64,000 bases of DNA from Candidatus Poribacteria bacterium (GTDB taxonomy: Bacteria > Poribacteria > WGA-4E > WGA-3G): positions 124,001 to 188,000 of the forward strand of contig VXMD01000032.1 in the NCBI GenBank assembly GCA_009841255.1, read 5' to 3'. The position numbers and the translations under genes are program-made. The notes under the pieces were generated by a model that saw only the letters and a program-made list of their open reading frames with translations, had not been told where the DNA came from and made no database searches. Below, piece after piece: positions 44,899 to 52,989 of the stretch; positions within the stretch are counted from its first letter, which is position 1; each line of letters begins with the position of its first letter.

Positions 44899-44921
44899 GA
44901 AACACCCAAGCAAAAACCCTC
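44899..44921 (+). repeat. 23-bp repeat shared with rpoB
   Basis: Identical to 24795-24817. Here it lies in a GCGGTA...TACCGC hairpin downstream of the DUF1549 gene. Confidence 0.75.
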
Positions 44922-45056
44922 TACCGCAAAATAACCGTATGGTGAGGCTCGAAACCTTGCCATTTCCACTTCACAAATTAGAGAGCGGGGTCCTATCCTC
45001 GTGTCTCGTATTAACCTTGCAACCTTCAACCAGAATGAACAACGGAGGACACAACG

Positions 45057-45848
45057 ATGATACACTTTGGGCGTTATTTCGCATTGAGCTTTTCCGTGCT
45101 GTTTCTGCTCGGAAGTATAGTGGCACCAGCGTTAGGGCAGGGAGAAAAAAAGGAAGATCTGATTGGGCATTGGACATTTGAGAAAGGTGTCGAATTGGAG
45201 GACCTAACCGGACACTTTAGCGATATCGATCTCTTAGGTGCCGATGTGAAGGACGGAAAATTGCGGATCGGCAGTAATGAATGGGCGATGACCACAGGCT
45301 ATAAAGGACCTGACATCGGTCCCGATAAAACATTGGTAACGTGGCTCTACTTAGACGATTTGAACGTCACACGAGGTGCGACGCTGGCGGTCAATAAAAG
45401 CAGTGGGGATACTTTCGACGCGATCGTCTATGCAGAACGTCAACCGAAACGTTGGATGGCTGGTAGCAGTTTCTTTAGACGCACACAGGATGCGATTCCT
45501 GGATTTGAGGAAAAAGAGACAGGCAAGTTAATCCAATTGGCGATTTCGTATGAAGACGAGGGTGGAAACGCCAAAATTACGATATATAGGAACGGTGATC
45601 GTATCGGTGGTTATACGATGGGACCGATCGTATCTTGGGAAGCCGGCGATGTGGAAGCACTTTTTGGACCGCGCGCCCTCATCGGTGGCACTGCCTATGG
45701 TTGGGTCGTCGCTCGCGTGGAAGACGCACGAATCTACAATGCCGCTCTTAGCAAAAAAGAGATTAACAGTTTGGTCGAGAACACTCTCGATGTCGAAGTG
45801 CGCGGTAAACTCACGACGACATGGGGACGGTTGAAAGTTGTCAAATAG
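45057..45848 (+). CDS. Secreted LamG/concanavalin-like domain protein
   Basis: 263 aa with a signal peptide (about residues 1-27, ending APALGQ). LIGHWTFEKGVELEDLTGHFSDIDLLGADVKDGKLRIG, TLVTWLYLDDLN and YGWVVARVEDARIYNAALSKKEINSL are typical of LamG/jelly-roll carbohydrate- or protein-binding domains. The C-terminus (RGKLTTTWGRLKVVK) recalls the ends of PVC-group surface proteins. SD GGAGG 10 nt upstream. No enzyme domain. Probably extracellular or periplasmic. Confidence 0.82.
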   Translation: MIHFGRYFALSFSVLFLLGSIVAPALGQGEKKEDLIGHWTFEKGVELEDLTGHFSDIDLLGADVKDGKLRIGSNEWAMTTGYKGPDIGPDKTLVTWLYLDDLNVTRGATLAVNKSSGDTFDAIVYAERQPKRWMAGSSFFRRTQDAIPGFEEKETGKLIQLAISYEDEGGNAKITIYRNGDRIGGYTMGPIVSWEAGDVEALFGPRALIGGTAYGWVVARVEDARIYNAALSKKEINSLVENTLDVEVRGKLTTTWGRLKVVK

Positions 45849-45849
45849 A

Positions 45850-46002
45850 GGCTTGTTCAAAACTACGCCGCTTATCCGCAAAGTATCATTAAAAACGGAG
45901 ATAGCAGCGAAAACCAAGCCCGAAATGAAATGGAGGGCGACTCGATATCAATATCCTCCAGAGTTCAAAACAACGTCGTTTATCCGCAAGGTATAATTAA
46001 AG
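45850..46002 (+). repeat. Two leader-repeat 3' ends before the 46.0 kb gene
   Basis: TTATCCGCAAAGTATCATTA at about 45872 and TTATCCGCAAGGTATAATTA at 45981-46000, each after a TTCAAAACnACG block. AAGG of the second lies 11 nt before the ATG at 46003. Confidence 0.65.
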
Positions 46003-46479
46003 ATGGTTATTCGTTTCAAAAAGGGGAAAAACCGGTCGAAACACAAACCCGACACGCTCACCTGTATTCGGGACGATGGGAGTGTTACGTGGACACATCT
46101 GCATCGCGGATTTGTGCAGCACGACTTGGCACACTACGTTGTCGAAAGAAGCCTCGGCTGTGAAAACGCTTTTTTCGGTCTCGTAGCAAAGGGATACGAC
46201 ATCCCCGACTTCAGCGAACCCAAAGCGGAACGCCCTTTTGAAATTCCGGAAGAAGCGATAGATACCGAACCGATTGTTGCTCTACTACAAGCGGATTTGT
46301 TGGAGGGATTGGGTTATAGCGGTGATAGCAATGGCATATTTCAGGACCACGCTGCGTCGCTGCCAATAGGCATTACAGATGAGCAGTTGGAGAGAATGCG
46401 ACAGGAATTACGCGGGTTGTTGAGACGATGGCACGATCTGCAACCTGGAGAGTCGATGACGTTGCAGTTTAAAACATAA
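46003..46479 (+). CDS. Conserved hypothetical protein
   Basis: 158 aa. DTLTCIRDDGSVTWTHLHRGFVQHDLAHYVVERSLGCENAFFGLVAKGYDIPDF is a pattern I recognise from a widespread uncharacterised family with the motif HDLTHYAVE. The C-terminus DEQLERMRQELRGLLRRWHDLQPGESMTLQF also fits that family. No signal peptide. Two His (HDLAHY) could bind a metal, but no function is known to me. The ribosome site comes from a leader-repeat copy. Confidence 0.75.
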   Translation: MVIRFKKGKNRSKHKPDTLTCIRDDGSVTWTHLHRGFVQHDLAHYVVERSLGCENAFFGLVAKGYDIPDFSEPKAERPFEIPEEAIDTEPIVALLQADLLEGLGYSGDSNGIFQDHAASLPIGITDEQLERMRQELRGLLRRWHDLQPGESMTLQFKT

Positions 46480-46492
46480 CACGCAGTTACAA

Positions 46493-46566
46493 AGTTATCA
46501 GCCGTCAGTTACCAGTTAAGAGGTTTTCGTTTAACGACTACCTCTTGGAACTGACAACTGATAACT
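46493..46566. repeat. Long AGTTATCAG-family inverted repeat between convergent genes
   Basis: Imperfect arms AGTTATCAG...GTCAGTT...AAGAGG and CCTCTT...AACTGAC...CTGATAACT. Placed between the stops at 46479 and 46574, it may act as a bidirectional terminator. Confidence 0.7.
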
Positions 46567-46573
46567 ATGCTCT

Positions 46574-47110
46574 TTAGTCCCCGTTCTTTGTCAACCGCGC
46601 GACGATTTCCTTCACGGCACCCTCTGCCCGCTCCCGAATCTGATCGGGTGTCAGACTCTGGATCGGATGCGGGACGGTGAGCGGTTCCAAATCACCATGA
46701 CCGAGGACTCGCGCTTGGACTTTGCCTGCAGCGAAGAAGACTTCCGTACAAACGGCGACACTTGGGACACCCCGTTCCTCTAAGGCACTGCCATCGTGCA
46801 TACTGCACGATATACAAGATCCTCAGTCGGCGAGCCCTTCAATGACGAAATCTGCTTGTTCTGCTAGGTCAACAAGCAGTTCCGTCGGTGCGGGACGCGT
46901 GAACGTCGGTTTTTTGACGTGGATCACTTCAGCAAGATCGAACCGTTCCTGCATCAATTCAGCGATGCGATCGAGGAAGATATCGCTGCCGTTTTTGGTG
47001 ATGTTCAGTAAACCCATTACTTTCCCATCAAGGCTCTCAAGCCGCGGTGCGAGAAATTTCGCCGATGCATCGCCTTGAGAGGTTGGATCGAGTAAAGTCG
47101 TATTTGGCAT
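46574..47110 (-). CDS. UGSC-family selenoprotein (in-frame UGA read as Sec)
   Basis: A 178 aa protein whose frame is interrupted by one TGA at 46825-46823 (residue 96). Upstream (VIEGLAD) and downstream (GSCISCSMHDGSALEERGVPSV) are in the same frame and join to give the ADUGSC signature of the UGSC protein family, with GVPSVAVCTEVF after it as the family expects. A bSECIS-like hairpin follows the UGA. The start at 47110 (MPNTTLLDP) has GAGGG upstream; an ATG 5 codons earlier does not. The thiol/selenol motif suggests a redox role, not proven. Co-transcribed with the TPR gene, 25 bp upstream. Confidence 0.88.
46793..46825 (-). promoter_or_regulatory. Sec UGA codon and bacterial SECIS-like hairpin
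   Basis: Minus strand: TGA (46825-46823), 11 nt, then a perfect 7-bp stem ATCGTGC/GCACGAT (46811-46805 and 46799-46793) with loop AGTAT. The loop has G in its second position and lies 18 nt after the UGA, within the range expected for bacterial SECIS. Confidence 0.8.
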
Positions 47111-47135
47111 TATGGAAACCCTCAACAGTAAGACA

Positions 47136-47468
47136 TTAGGTAGATGAACGGGACGCCTCTATCTGCAACTGTTGCGACTTTGCCATCGCATCTTCTGCTT
47201 CTTGAATCATCCCCTTTCGTTGGTAACACATAGATAGACTGGTATACACAAGCGGATCCTTCGGGTTGATTTCTATCGCCTTCTGGATCGCCTCAATGGC
47301 TTCATCGTAGAGACTCATCCGTTCGTATGCGTGCCCCAGTCCCAAGAATCCTTCGATATAGTCTGGGTAAGTTTCAATCAATTCTTTAAAAGCATTAACA
47401 GCCGCTTCGAGATCGTTTTCAGCAAAATGGGTGAGCGCGGCATCGTAGAGTTCCGCTTCGGTCAGCAT
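47136..47468 (-). CDS. Small TPR protein
   Basis: 110 aa with about three tetratricopeptide repeats: LYDAALTHFAENDLEAAVNAFKELIETYPDY, IEGFLGLGHAYERMSLYDEAIEAIQKAIEINPKD, PLVYTSLSMCYQRKGMIQEAEDAMAKSQQLQ. Likely a protein-interaction scaffold; no signal peptide. AAAGGA 7 nt upstream and a near-consensus promoter at 47501-47529. It leads the transcript that contains the UGSC selenoprotein. Confidence 0.88.
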   Translation of the reverse strand: MLTEAELYDAALTHFAENDLEAAVNAFKELIETYPDYIEGFLGLGHAYERMSLYDEAIEAIQKAIEINPKDPLVYTSLSMCYQRKGMIQEAEDAMAKSQQLQIEASRSST

Positions 47469-47500
47469 CTTTTACATCCTTTAGGGTGAAGTTTAATAGA

Positions 47501-47529
47501 ATTTTATCAGAAAGGGTCGTAAATGTCAA
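47501..47529 (-). promoter_or_regulatory. Promoter of the TPR-UGSC operon
   Basis: Minus strand TTGACA (47529-47524), 17 bp, TAAAAT (47506-47501). Confidence 0.7.
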
Positions 47530-47551
47530 ACACAAAATGGTTAAAAATCGA

Positions 47552-47580
47552 TTGCACACTGCACCATTTTGCGATATGCT
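47552..47580 (+). promoter_or_regulatory. Promoter of the M14-like gene
   Basis: TTGCAC (47552-47557), 17 bp, TATGCT (47575-47580); divergent from the TPR promoter. Confidence 0.5.
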
Positions 47581-47622
47581 ATGCGTATATGCTTTACTAA
47601 CCTTGCTAAGGAGTTCTGAAGT

Positions 47623-48348
47623 TTGCGCAATTACGCTGAAGTTACGGAACGCTTAAACCATTTAGACCTGCCAATAGAACGACTCGGTACTGCCCATACT
47701 TACCCGATATATCAGATCCACTTAGCGTCTTCGGTAAGGACACCCAAACACATTCTTATCACTGGCGGTATGCACGGCGACGAACCCGCGGGTGTTGAGG
47801 CAGTTTTACAGTTCCTTGCGCGTGATAACACCGCACTCCTGAAAAACTTCTCGTTTTTAGTCCTCCCGTGCATGAATCCTTACGGCTATGTTCACCATAC
47901 GCGCGAGACGCTTGGGGGTATAGACCTCAATCGCGCCTTTGAAACAGAAGATGTCGCCGAAGTCGCTATCGTCAAAAAAGCCTTAGGTCAAACGCAGTTC
48001 TCACTCGCGATAGACTTCCACGAAGACTACGATGCGACAGGGTTTTACCTCTACGAGGGCAAACGGGATGAGCAATATATAGGTCCTAAACTCGCCACCG
48101 CCGCCAAAGCGATTGGCCCAATAGATCCCGATGATCCGGGTGAAGATGCTCCCGACCTTGCTGAAGGGGTCTACAAAGTCGCTACCGCGTGGGGAACGCA
48201 AGGGTTAACACCTTACCTATTGCATTTTCACAGTGAACATGTTATCATCTCTGAAACGCCAACAGTTTGGCACCTTGAACAACGTGTCGCGCTTCATTTA
48301 ACCATATTGGATACCGCACTCAACATTATCTCAGAAAGGGACGTATAG
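47623..48348 (+). CDS. M14 succinylglutamate desuccinylase/aspartoacylase-like metallohydrolase
   Basis: 241 aa. Starts with TTG at 47623, supported by AAGGAG 9 nt upstream. Zinc ligands are visible as H51 and E54 (TGGMHGDEPAG) and H133 (AIDFHED). The substrate-binding Asn-Arg (DLNRAF) is at 103-104, and the candidate catalytic Glu lies in VIISETPT. Family members remove acyl or amino-acid groups from small substrates or trim peptides; the substrate is not apparent. It precedes the enolase-family gene by 123 bp of leader repeat. Confidence 0.85.
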   Translation: MRNYAEVTERLNHLDLPIERLGTAHTYPIYQIHLASSVRTPKHILITGGMHGDEPAGVEAVLQFLARDNTALLKNFSFLVLPCMNPYGYVHHTRETLGGIDLNRAFETEDVAEVAIVKKALGQTQFSLAIDFHEDYDATGFYLYEGKRDEQYIGPKLATAAKAIGPIDPDDPGEDAPDLAEGVYKVATAWGTQGLTPYLLHFHSEHVIISETPTVWHLEQRVALHLTILDTALNIISERDV

Positions 48349-48382
48349 TTTGTCTGTCCAGAATGAAAATTAACTCAAGAAA

Positions 48383-48471
48383 GCAGCCCGCAACAACGGC
48401 GCGGGCGGACCAAGAGACAGGGACATCAAACACGAAACCCACTTCATCACCCCGCAAGGAACCATTAAAGA
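48383..48471 (+). repeat. Leader-repeat copy before the enolase-family gene
   Basis: Hairpin GCCCGC-AACAACG-GCGGGC region, then a spacer ending CCCCGCAAGGAACCATTAAA; AAGGA is 11 nt before the ATG at 48472. It is the closest relative of the 10538-10617 copy. Confidence 0.75.
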
Positions 48472-49731
48472 ATGGAAGATCAACAAGTACTCTCAAATGT
48501 CAGGACCGCTTCTCAGCCTTCGGCACTCAAAATTACCGACATGCGTATCGTTCGGACCCAAACGGGCGGTCCCATCTTGAAACTGGACACGAATCAAGGC
48601 ATTCACGGTCTCGGCGAGGTCCGAGATGGCGCGAGTCCGACGTATGCCCTGATGCTCAAAAGCCGTATCATCGGCGAAAATCCGTGTAACGTCGATAAAA
48701 TCTTTCGACAGATTCAGCAGTTCGGTCACCATGCGCGGCAAGGCGGCGGTGTCTGTGGGATTGAGATGGCATTGATGGACCTCGCTGGCAAGGCGTACGG
48801 GGTGCCGTGTTATCAACTCGCTGGCGGTAAATTCCGGGACAAAATCCGATGCTATAGCGATACCCCCTCCTTCAAAGATCCCGAAGAGATGGGGAAAGTC
48901 CTCCAAGAACGTATGGACAGGGGGTTCACCTTTCTGAAGATGGACATCGGCGTTGGACTGCTTCGCGGAACGCCCGGTACAATTTCTGCCCCTGCTGGAA
49001 ATTTAGATACCTCTAACCTGATGCACCCCTTTACCGGTATCCGTTTGACTGAAAAGGGCATCGGTATATTGTGCGAATATGTGGAAACGGTTCGAGACAT
49101 TATCGGCTATGAGATCCCACTCGCGGTGGACCATTTCGGGCATATCGGCATTGAGGATTGTATCCGCATCGCGCAGGCATTGGAGAAATACAACCTCGCG
49201 TGGCTTGAGGATATGGTGCCGTGGCAGTATACCGACCAATATGTGCGTCTCTCGAATTCGTGTGCAACCCCCATCTGCACGGGTGAGGACATTTACTGCA
49301 AAGAGGACTTCATGCCGCTGTTTGAGAGTCGAGGGATTGCGATAGCCCACCCAGACATTGCGACATCGGGTGGAATTTTAGAGACAAAGAAAATCGGTGA
49401 TTTGGCAGAGGATTACGGCATTGCAATGGCTATGCACATGGCAGGAACGCCTATCGCAGCGATGGCAAGCGTCCACTGCGCCGCAGCGACATCGAACTTC
49501 ATGGTGTTGGAGAACCATTCCGTTGACAATCCGTGGTGGGATGAGATGGTAACCGGCTTGCCGAACCCGATTATCCAGGACGGTTATATCAATGTTCCAG
49601 AAACCCCGGGATTAGGTATCGACCTCAACGAAGAAGTGATCCGAGAGCATCTACACGCAGAGGAAACGGACTACTTCGCACCGACGACAGAATGGGATTC
49701 CGAACGTTCACACGATAGGTTGTGGAGTTAG
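48472..49731 (+). CDS. Enolase-superfamily (mandelate racemase/muconate lactonizing type) enzyme
   Basis: 419 aa, probably a sugar-acid dehydratase or racemase. N-terminal capping domain (ITDMRIVRTQTGG), then the barrel. FLKMDIG (K156), metal ligands D220 (AVDHFG), E246 (WLEDMVP) and E272 (CTGEDIY), and a catalytic-type His322 (MHMAGTPIA) are all present. The set suggests an active enzyme. The substrate cannot be assigned; the oligogalacturonate lyase operon next door makes uronic-acid catabolism plausible. Confidence 0.85.
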   Translation: MEDQQVLSNVRTASQPSALKITDMRIVRTQTGGPILKLDTNQGIHGLGEVRDGASPTYALMLKSRIIGENPCNVDKIFRQIQQFGHHARQGGGVCGIEMALMDLAGKAYGVPCYQLAGGKFRDKIRCYSDTPSFKDPEEMGKVLQERMDRGFTFLKMDIGVGLLRGTPGTISAPAGNLDTSNLMHPFTGIRLTEKGIGILCEYVETVRDIIGYEIPLAVDHFGHIGIEDCIRIAQALEKYNLAWLEDMVPWQYTDQYVRLSNSCATPICTGEDIYCKEDFMPLFESRGIAIAHPDIATSGGILETKKIGDLAEDYGIAMAMHMAGTPIAAMASVHCAAATSNFMVLENHSVDNPWWDEMVTGLPNPIIQDGYINVPETPGLGIDLNEEVIREHLHAEETDYFAPTTEWDSERSHDRLWS

Positions 49732-49745
49732 GGTTATATTTACAA

Positions 49746-49766
49746 GGGCGGATTCCATATCCGCCC
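49746..49766. terminator. Palindromic hairpin between convergent genes
   Basis: GGGCGGAT-TCCAT-ATCCGCCC, 8-bp stem, between stops at 49731 and 49780. No long T-run, so terminator function is uncertain. Same style as 32854 and 37737. Confidence 0.5.
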
Positions 49767-49779
49767 GACCTCTATACCG

Positions 49780-51816
49780 TTACTGTCCGAACGCGTTTGC
49801 AACTGCAACCAAATCCAAGACATTGACAACGCCATCTCCATTCACATCTGGTGCATTCTTCCCAAATCCATTGGCAACTGCAACCAAATCCAGAATGTTA
49901 ACAATACCGTCCCCATTGACATCGTTTCCGTCGGTTGTTCTTTTCAGGTAAATTTCGCCATCTAAGTCGGGAATAGTATGGCTTGTATTCCGTAAATCGC
50001 TTTCTACACCTGTTACCTGTTCGGGTAGGCGAATTTCTTGTGTTTTTCCACTCCGGTTATAGACGGCCCAGCCATTGGTGAATTCTCGGATAAATAGTCC
50101 ATCTCGATTTTCGTAAAGTTGTGCTTTCTCTCCGACAGATTGTCCAAGGTCAGCATCCCAGAAATCATACCAGATATGCACGTGTTGCATATACCCATCA
50201 ATTTCGTGAGGGACCCTGAATATACAATAGCCATCTGAGTGTGTCAGTGACATCGTCGTAAAAAGTCGCATCCAACGTAAGTTATTAGGGCTTTCAAAAG
50301 GTTCAAACACACCGTGACCTTCCAGTACATTAATCCTCGGTTCACGTAGATTCTTCTCATTCCAGAGCAGAGCACCCTCAATTTCAATAAGTCCTTCGTA
50401 TGTGTAGCCGCCCGGATAATCTCTCACGGTTTCCATATAGCTACCGTTAACCCAGTCTTTATATGCAGTCAATTTTGTTCGGTTTGCATTTACGAGTATA
50501 AGAAAGTCATCTCGAACACGTTCGCGTATACCTCGCAAAATCTTTGTAGTGGCTTCTATAATTTCTTCATCGGTCGCTTTATAATTCTCCCGTCCCACAC
50601 CTCGAGTGTTATTATCCATAAAGTTATCAAAAAAAATCCCCTGAAAAAGCCCACAGTTTGCAATACCCACATGCCGATTTATGAGAAGTTGTTGGACTTC
50701 AGGATTCAGAAAGTCGATCTGATATTCATCCCAAGATACCAGCGTTTTCAAGATGTTCCCATCGGCATCTCTCAACCAGAAGTCAGAATCTGGCGGAAAG
50801 AAATCTAAGAGATGCGAAATATTGAAATTTCCATTTGTAAGATATATAAAATGGGGGTTGCGTTGGCTATATTTTTCATAGACAGCGTTCGCAACTGACA
50901 AATCCCCCTTGAGTTGCGTCGCTAATCCACGGGTCGGTTGTGAGTGTGTGAGTGCCCACGTTACCGCGTATCCTTCAGGTTCTGCAAAATATGTTATGTC
51001 ATGTTTTGCAGCGACATCATAGTAATATTCAGGGTTCTCCCATGGGAACCACCGCAGTGGATTTTCCGCAACAAGACTGCTCCCCGGCAATGCGATTGAT
51101 GGATAAGTTCTGTTATGAATACGCTCAACTATTGGCGGGTTCAATGGTGGTATTTCACAGATATCATCGTATAAAAATGTTGTGAGATTCAATTCCGTTA
51201 GCGTCCCTATATCTCCGCCGGAATTGTAGCGTATATCCAGATACGCTAAATTTGTCAGCCCTATCAATTGCGAAAAGTCCAATATCTGATTGTGTGCAAG
51301 AACGAGAGATTTAAGGTTTTTCAACCTCGCCAGTGGTGAAACGTCCACTATTTGGTTACAGCAAAGATCTAAATGCTCTAAGTTTATGAGAGCTGCAAGT
51401 GGACTTATGTCACCAATCTGATTGAGTCCCAGATTTAAACCGGTGAGTGTGCGCAATTCAATTAAGGGTGATAAATCACTTATCTGATTCCCAAACAGAC
51501 TGATGCCTGATAATTTCGACAGGTGTTGAAGTGGACTTATATCTTGGATGTGATTACCACCAAAATCGAAATTTGTTAGATTTTGAGCGAATTCTAAGCC
51601 TTGTATGTCGGTGATGCCTTTATCCCTTGCATCAAGGCTGTTCAACCCGAGAATATTCTCTTTTGTCAGTGGAACAGGGACAGGCAAGGCAAGTGCTTCT
51701 CGGATTGTGGTACGCAATGCAGCATCCGGCATCCATCCCTCTTGTGCGGATACAACGCTACACGCAACGCTAAAGAAAATAAAAATACACAAGTAGAATC
51801 TATAAACCTGTTTCAT
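49780..51816 (-). CDS. Secreted LRR - glycosidase-like - dockerin protein
   Basis: 678 aa. Signal peptide at about residues 1-24. Residues about 45-215 are internalin-type leucine-rich repeats (LTNFDFGGNHIQDISPLQHLSKL and similar, about seven units). Residues about 250-610 look like a TIM-barrel putative glycoside hydrolase (GLFQGIFFDNFMDNN, DFLILVNANRTKL, ALLWNEKNLREPR). The end (about 629-678) is a type I dockerin with two calcium loops, DVNGDGIVNILDL and DVNGDGVVNVLDL. The dockerin implies docking to a cohesin. It lies 9 bp after the oligogalacturonate lyase gene. The catalytic family is unassigned. Confidence 0.85.
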   Translation of the reverse strand: MKQVYRFYLCIFIFFSVACSVVSAQEGWMPDAALRTTIREALALPVPVPLTKENILGLNSLDARDKGITDIQGLEFAQNLTNFDFGGNHIQDISPLQHLSKLSGISLFGNQISDLSPLIELRTLTGLNLGLNQIGDISPLAALINLEHLDLCCNQIVDVSPLARLKNLKSLVLAHNQILDFSQLIGLTNLAYLDIRYNSGGDIGTLTELNLTTFLYDDICEIPPLNPPIVERIHNRTYPSIALPGSSLVAENPLRWFPWENPEYYYDVAAKHDITYFAEPEGYAVTWALTHSQPTRGLATQLKGDLSVANAVYEKYSQRNPHFIYLTNGNFNISHLLDFFPPDSDFWLRDADGNILKTLVSWDEYQIDFLNPEVQQLLINRHVGIANCGLFQGIFFDNFMDNNTRGVGRENYKATDEEIIEATTKILRGIRERVRDDFLILVNANRTKLTAYKDWVNGSYMETVRDYPGGYTYEGLIEIEGALLWNEKNLREPRINVLEGHGVFEPFESPNNLRWMRLFTTMSLTHSDGYCIFRVPHEIDGYMQHVHIWYDFWDADLGQSVGEKAQLYENRDGLFIREFTNGWAVYNRSGKTQEIRLPEQVTGVESDLRNTSHTIPDLDGEIYLKRTTDGNDVNGDGIVNILDLVAVANGFGKNAPDVNGDGVVNVLDLVAVANAFGQ

Positions 51817-51825
51817 CGTATTCTT

Positions 51826-52953
51826 CTACGGAATCACAGCAACATAAACCTGTGAATGCCCTGATACATCGGATGTATACACAACTGCCGTTTCATCTGG
51901 ACTAAAGGACGGATGCGGATGCGTCCATTGCGGTCCGTAGACCGTGTCTACCTTCATCTCCATCCAACTCAGGGCTTTTTCCCTGTCGCCTGTCTGTTGT
52001 GCCGCTGCCCAATCTTCAGCGAGCGCATATCGATCGGTTTCCCACTGGCTTCCGCTGGATGAGCTTTGCGGATAACAGATCGGCGTGTGTTCGCCTGTTT
52101 CCACATCAATGAGTCGCAAACCGATATCGGGGTGGACAGTGTCGCACAACACCTTTGTACCATCGCGATTGCTGGCGATGTGCCACGCGTTGAAATCGGC
52201 GATCGTTTGCATCTGTAGGGTTTCCAGAGACATTCGCCGAAGGGCGTAGGGCCAATGTGTCACGATCAGTTCATCCAACGCACCGAGGAAAGTCTCGTGG
52301 ACGAGAAACTCGTTATTGTCGTGCTGATAGAGTGAAAGGTTTTCTGTGCCGTCTCTTTTGATCGTCCACATCCGGGGTGCCGGATCGCCGGAATACGCGA
52401 TGAGGTCGGGGTGTTTCGGGTGAAACTGTGGATGGATAATCGTTTGGTCTGGAGAGGTATAGATAACCTCTCCGCCACTGCCATCGGTAGCGGTCACGGT
52501 AATGTGCGATTTGTCGTCGCGCTTCATCGCTGTCACGATGAACCGTTCGTCTGCACTGACGCTGCATTCACCAAGGCTCCCACCGGGGAACTCTGCAAGC
52601 ACGCGTTCATCGAGGCTATCAAGATGGATCGCTTTTATGGCATCTGCCTGGGTGTAAAACAGTTCGGTGCCGTCTTTGGAAATCACGCCAGAGTAACCGT
52701 GAATATCGTCGGCATCCGTCAACTGCACGATTTCGCCATTGGGGAATTGTAATTTGAAAAAATTTGGTTTTCCTGAACGGTAGGAGGTAAAAATGAGATG
52801 CCCTTGGTTGGGAGTAAACGAAGATGTCAAGAAGTAGAGGTTGTGGTTGATAGAGGTATCGTTTGTGAGTTGATAGATGTGCGCGCCTGTTTGGCTGTCT
52901 TGCAATTCGCGTAGTTCTGAAGGGTGAACAGACGCTTTGGCGTAGTTTGGCAT
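51826..52953 (-). CDS. Oligogalacturonate lyase-like beta-propeller
   Basis: 375 aa, no signal peptide, so probably cytosolic cleavage of pectin-derived oligogalacturonides. Seven-bladed propeller pattern (HNLYFLTSSFTPNQGHLIFTSYR, GYSGVISKDGTELFY, GECSVSADERFIVTA). His-containing motifs HPQFHPKHPDLIAYSG and WTHPHPSFSPDETAVVYTSD match the metal-site blades of the PL22 family. GAGGAG 7 nt before the ATG. Second gene of the operon HAD-lyase-LRR/dockerin. Confidence 0.85.
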   Translation of the reverse strand: MPNYAKASVHPSELRELQDSQTGAHIYQLTNDTSINHNLYFLTSSFTPNQGHLIFTSYRSGKPNFFKLQFPNGEIVQLTDADDIHGYSGVISKDGTELFYTQADAIKAIHLDSLDERVLAEFPGGSLGECSVSADERFIVTAMKRDDKSHITVTATDGSGGEVIYTSPDQTIIHPQFHPKHPDLIAYSGDPAPRMWTIKRDGTENLSLYQHDNNEFLVHETFLGALDELIVTHWPYALRRMSLETLQMQTIADFNAWHIASNRDGTKVLCDTVHPDIGLRLIDVETGEHTPICYPQSSSSGSQWETDRYALAEDWAAAQQTGDREKALSWMEMKVDTVYGPQWTHPHPSFSPDETAVVYTSDVSGHSQVYVAVIP

Positions 52954-52989
52954 AGTGTGCTCCTCGTGAGTGTGCTTATGAGATAAATT

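Noticed and set aside
46574-47125. Two adjacent minus-strand frames that look like a frameshifted or split pseudogene
   Set aside because: They are in the same frame, separated by a single TGA within an ADUGSC motif and followed by a SECIS-like hairpin, so this is a selenoprotein and not a broken gene.
9469-48471. Known riboswitch class for the repeated leaders
   Set aside because: I recognise no established aptamer core (for example TPP, cobalamin or SAM), and the associated genes share no pathway.
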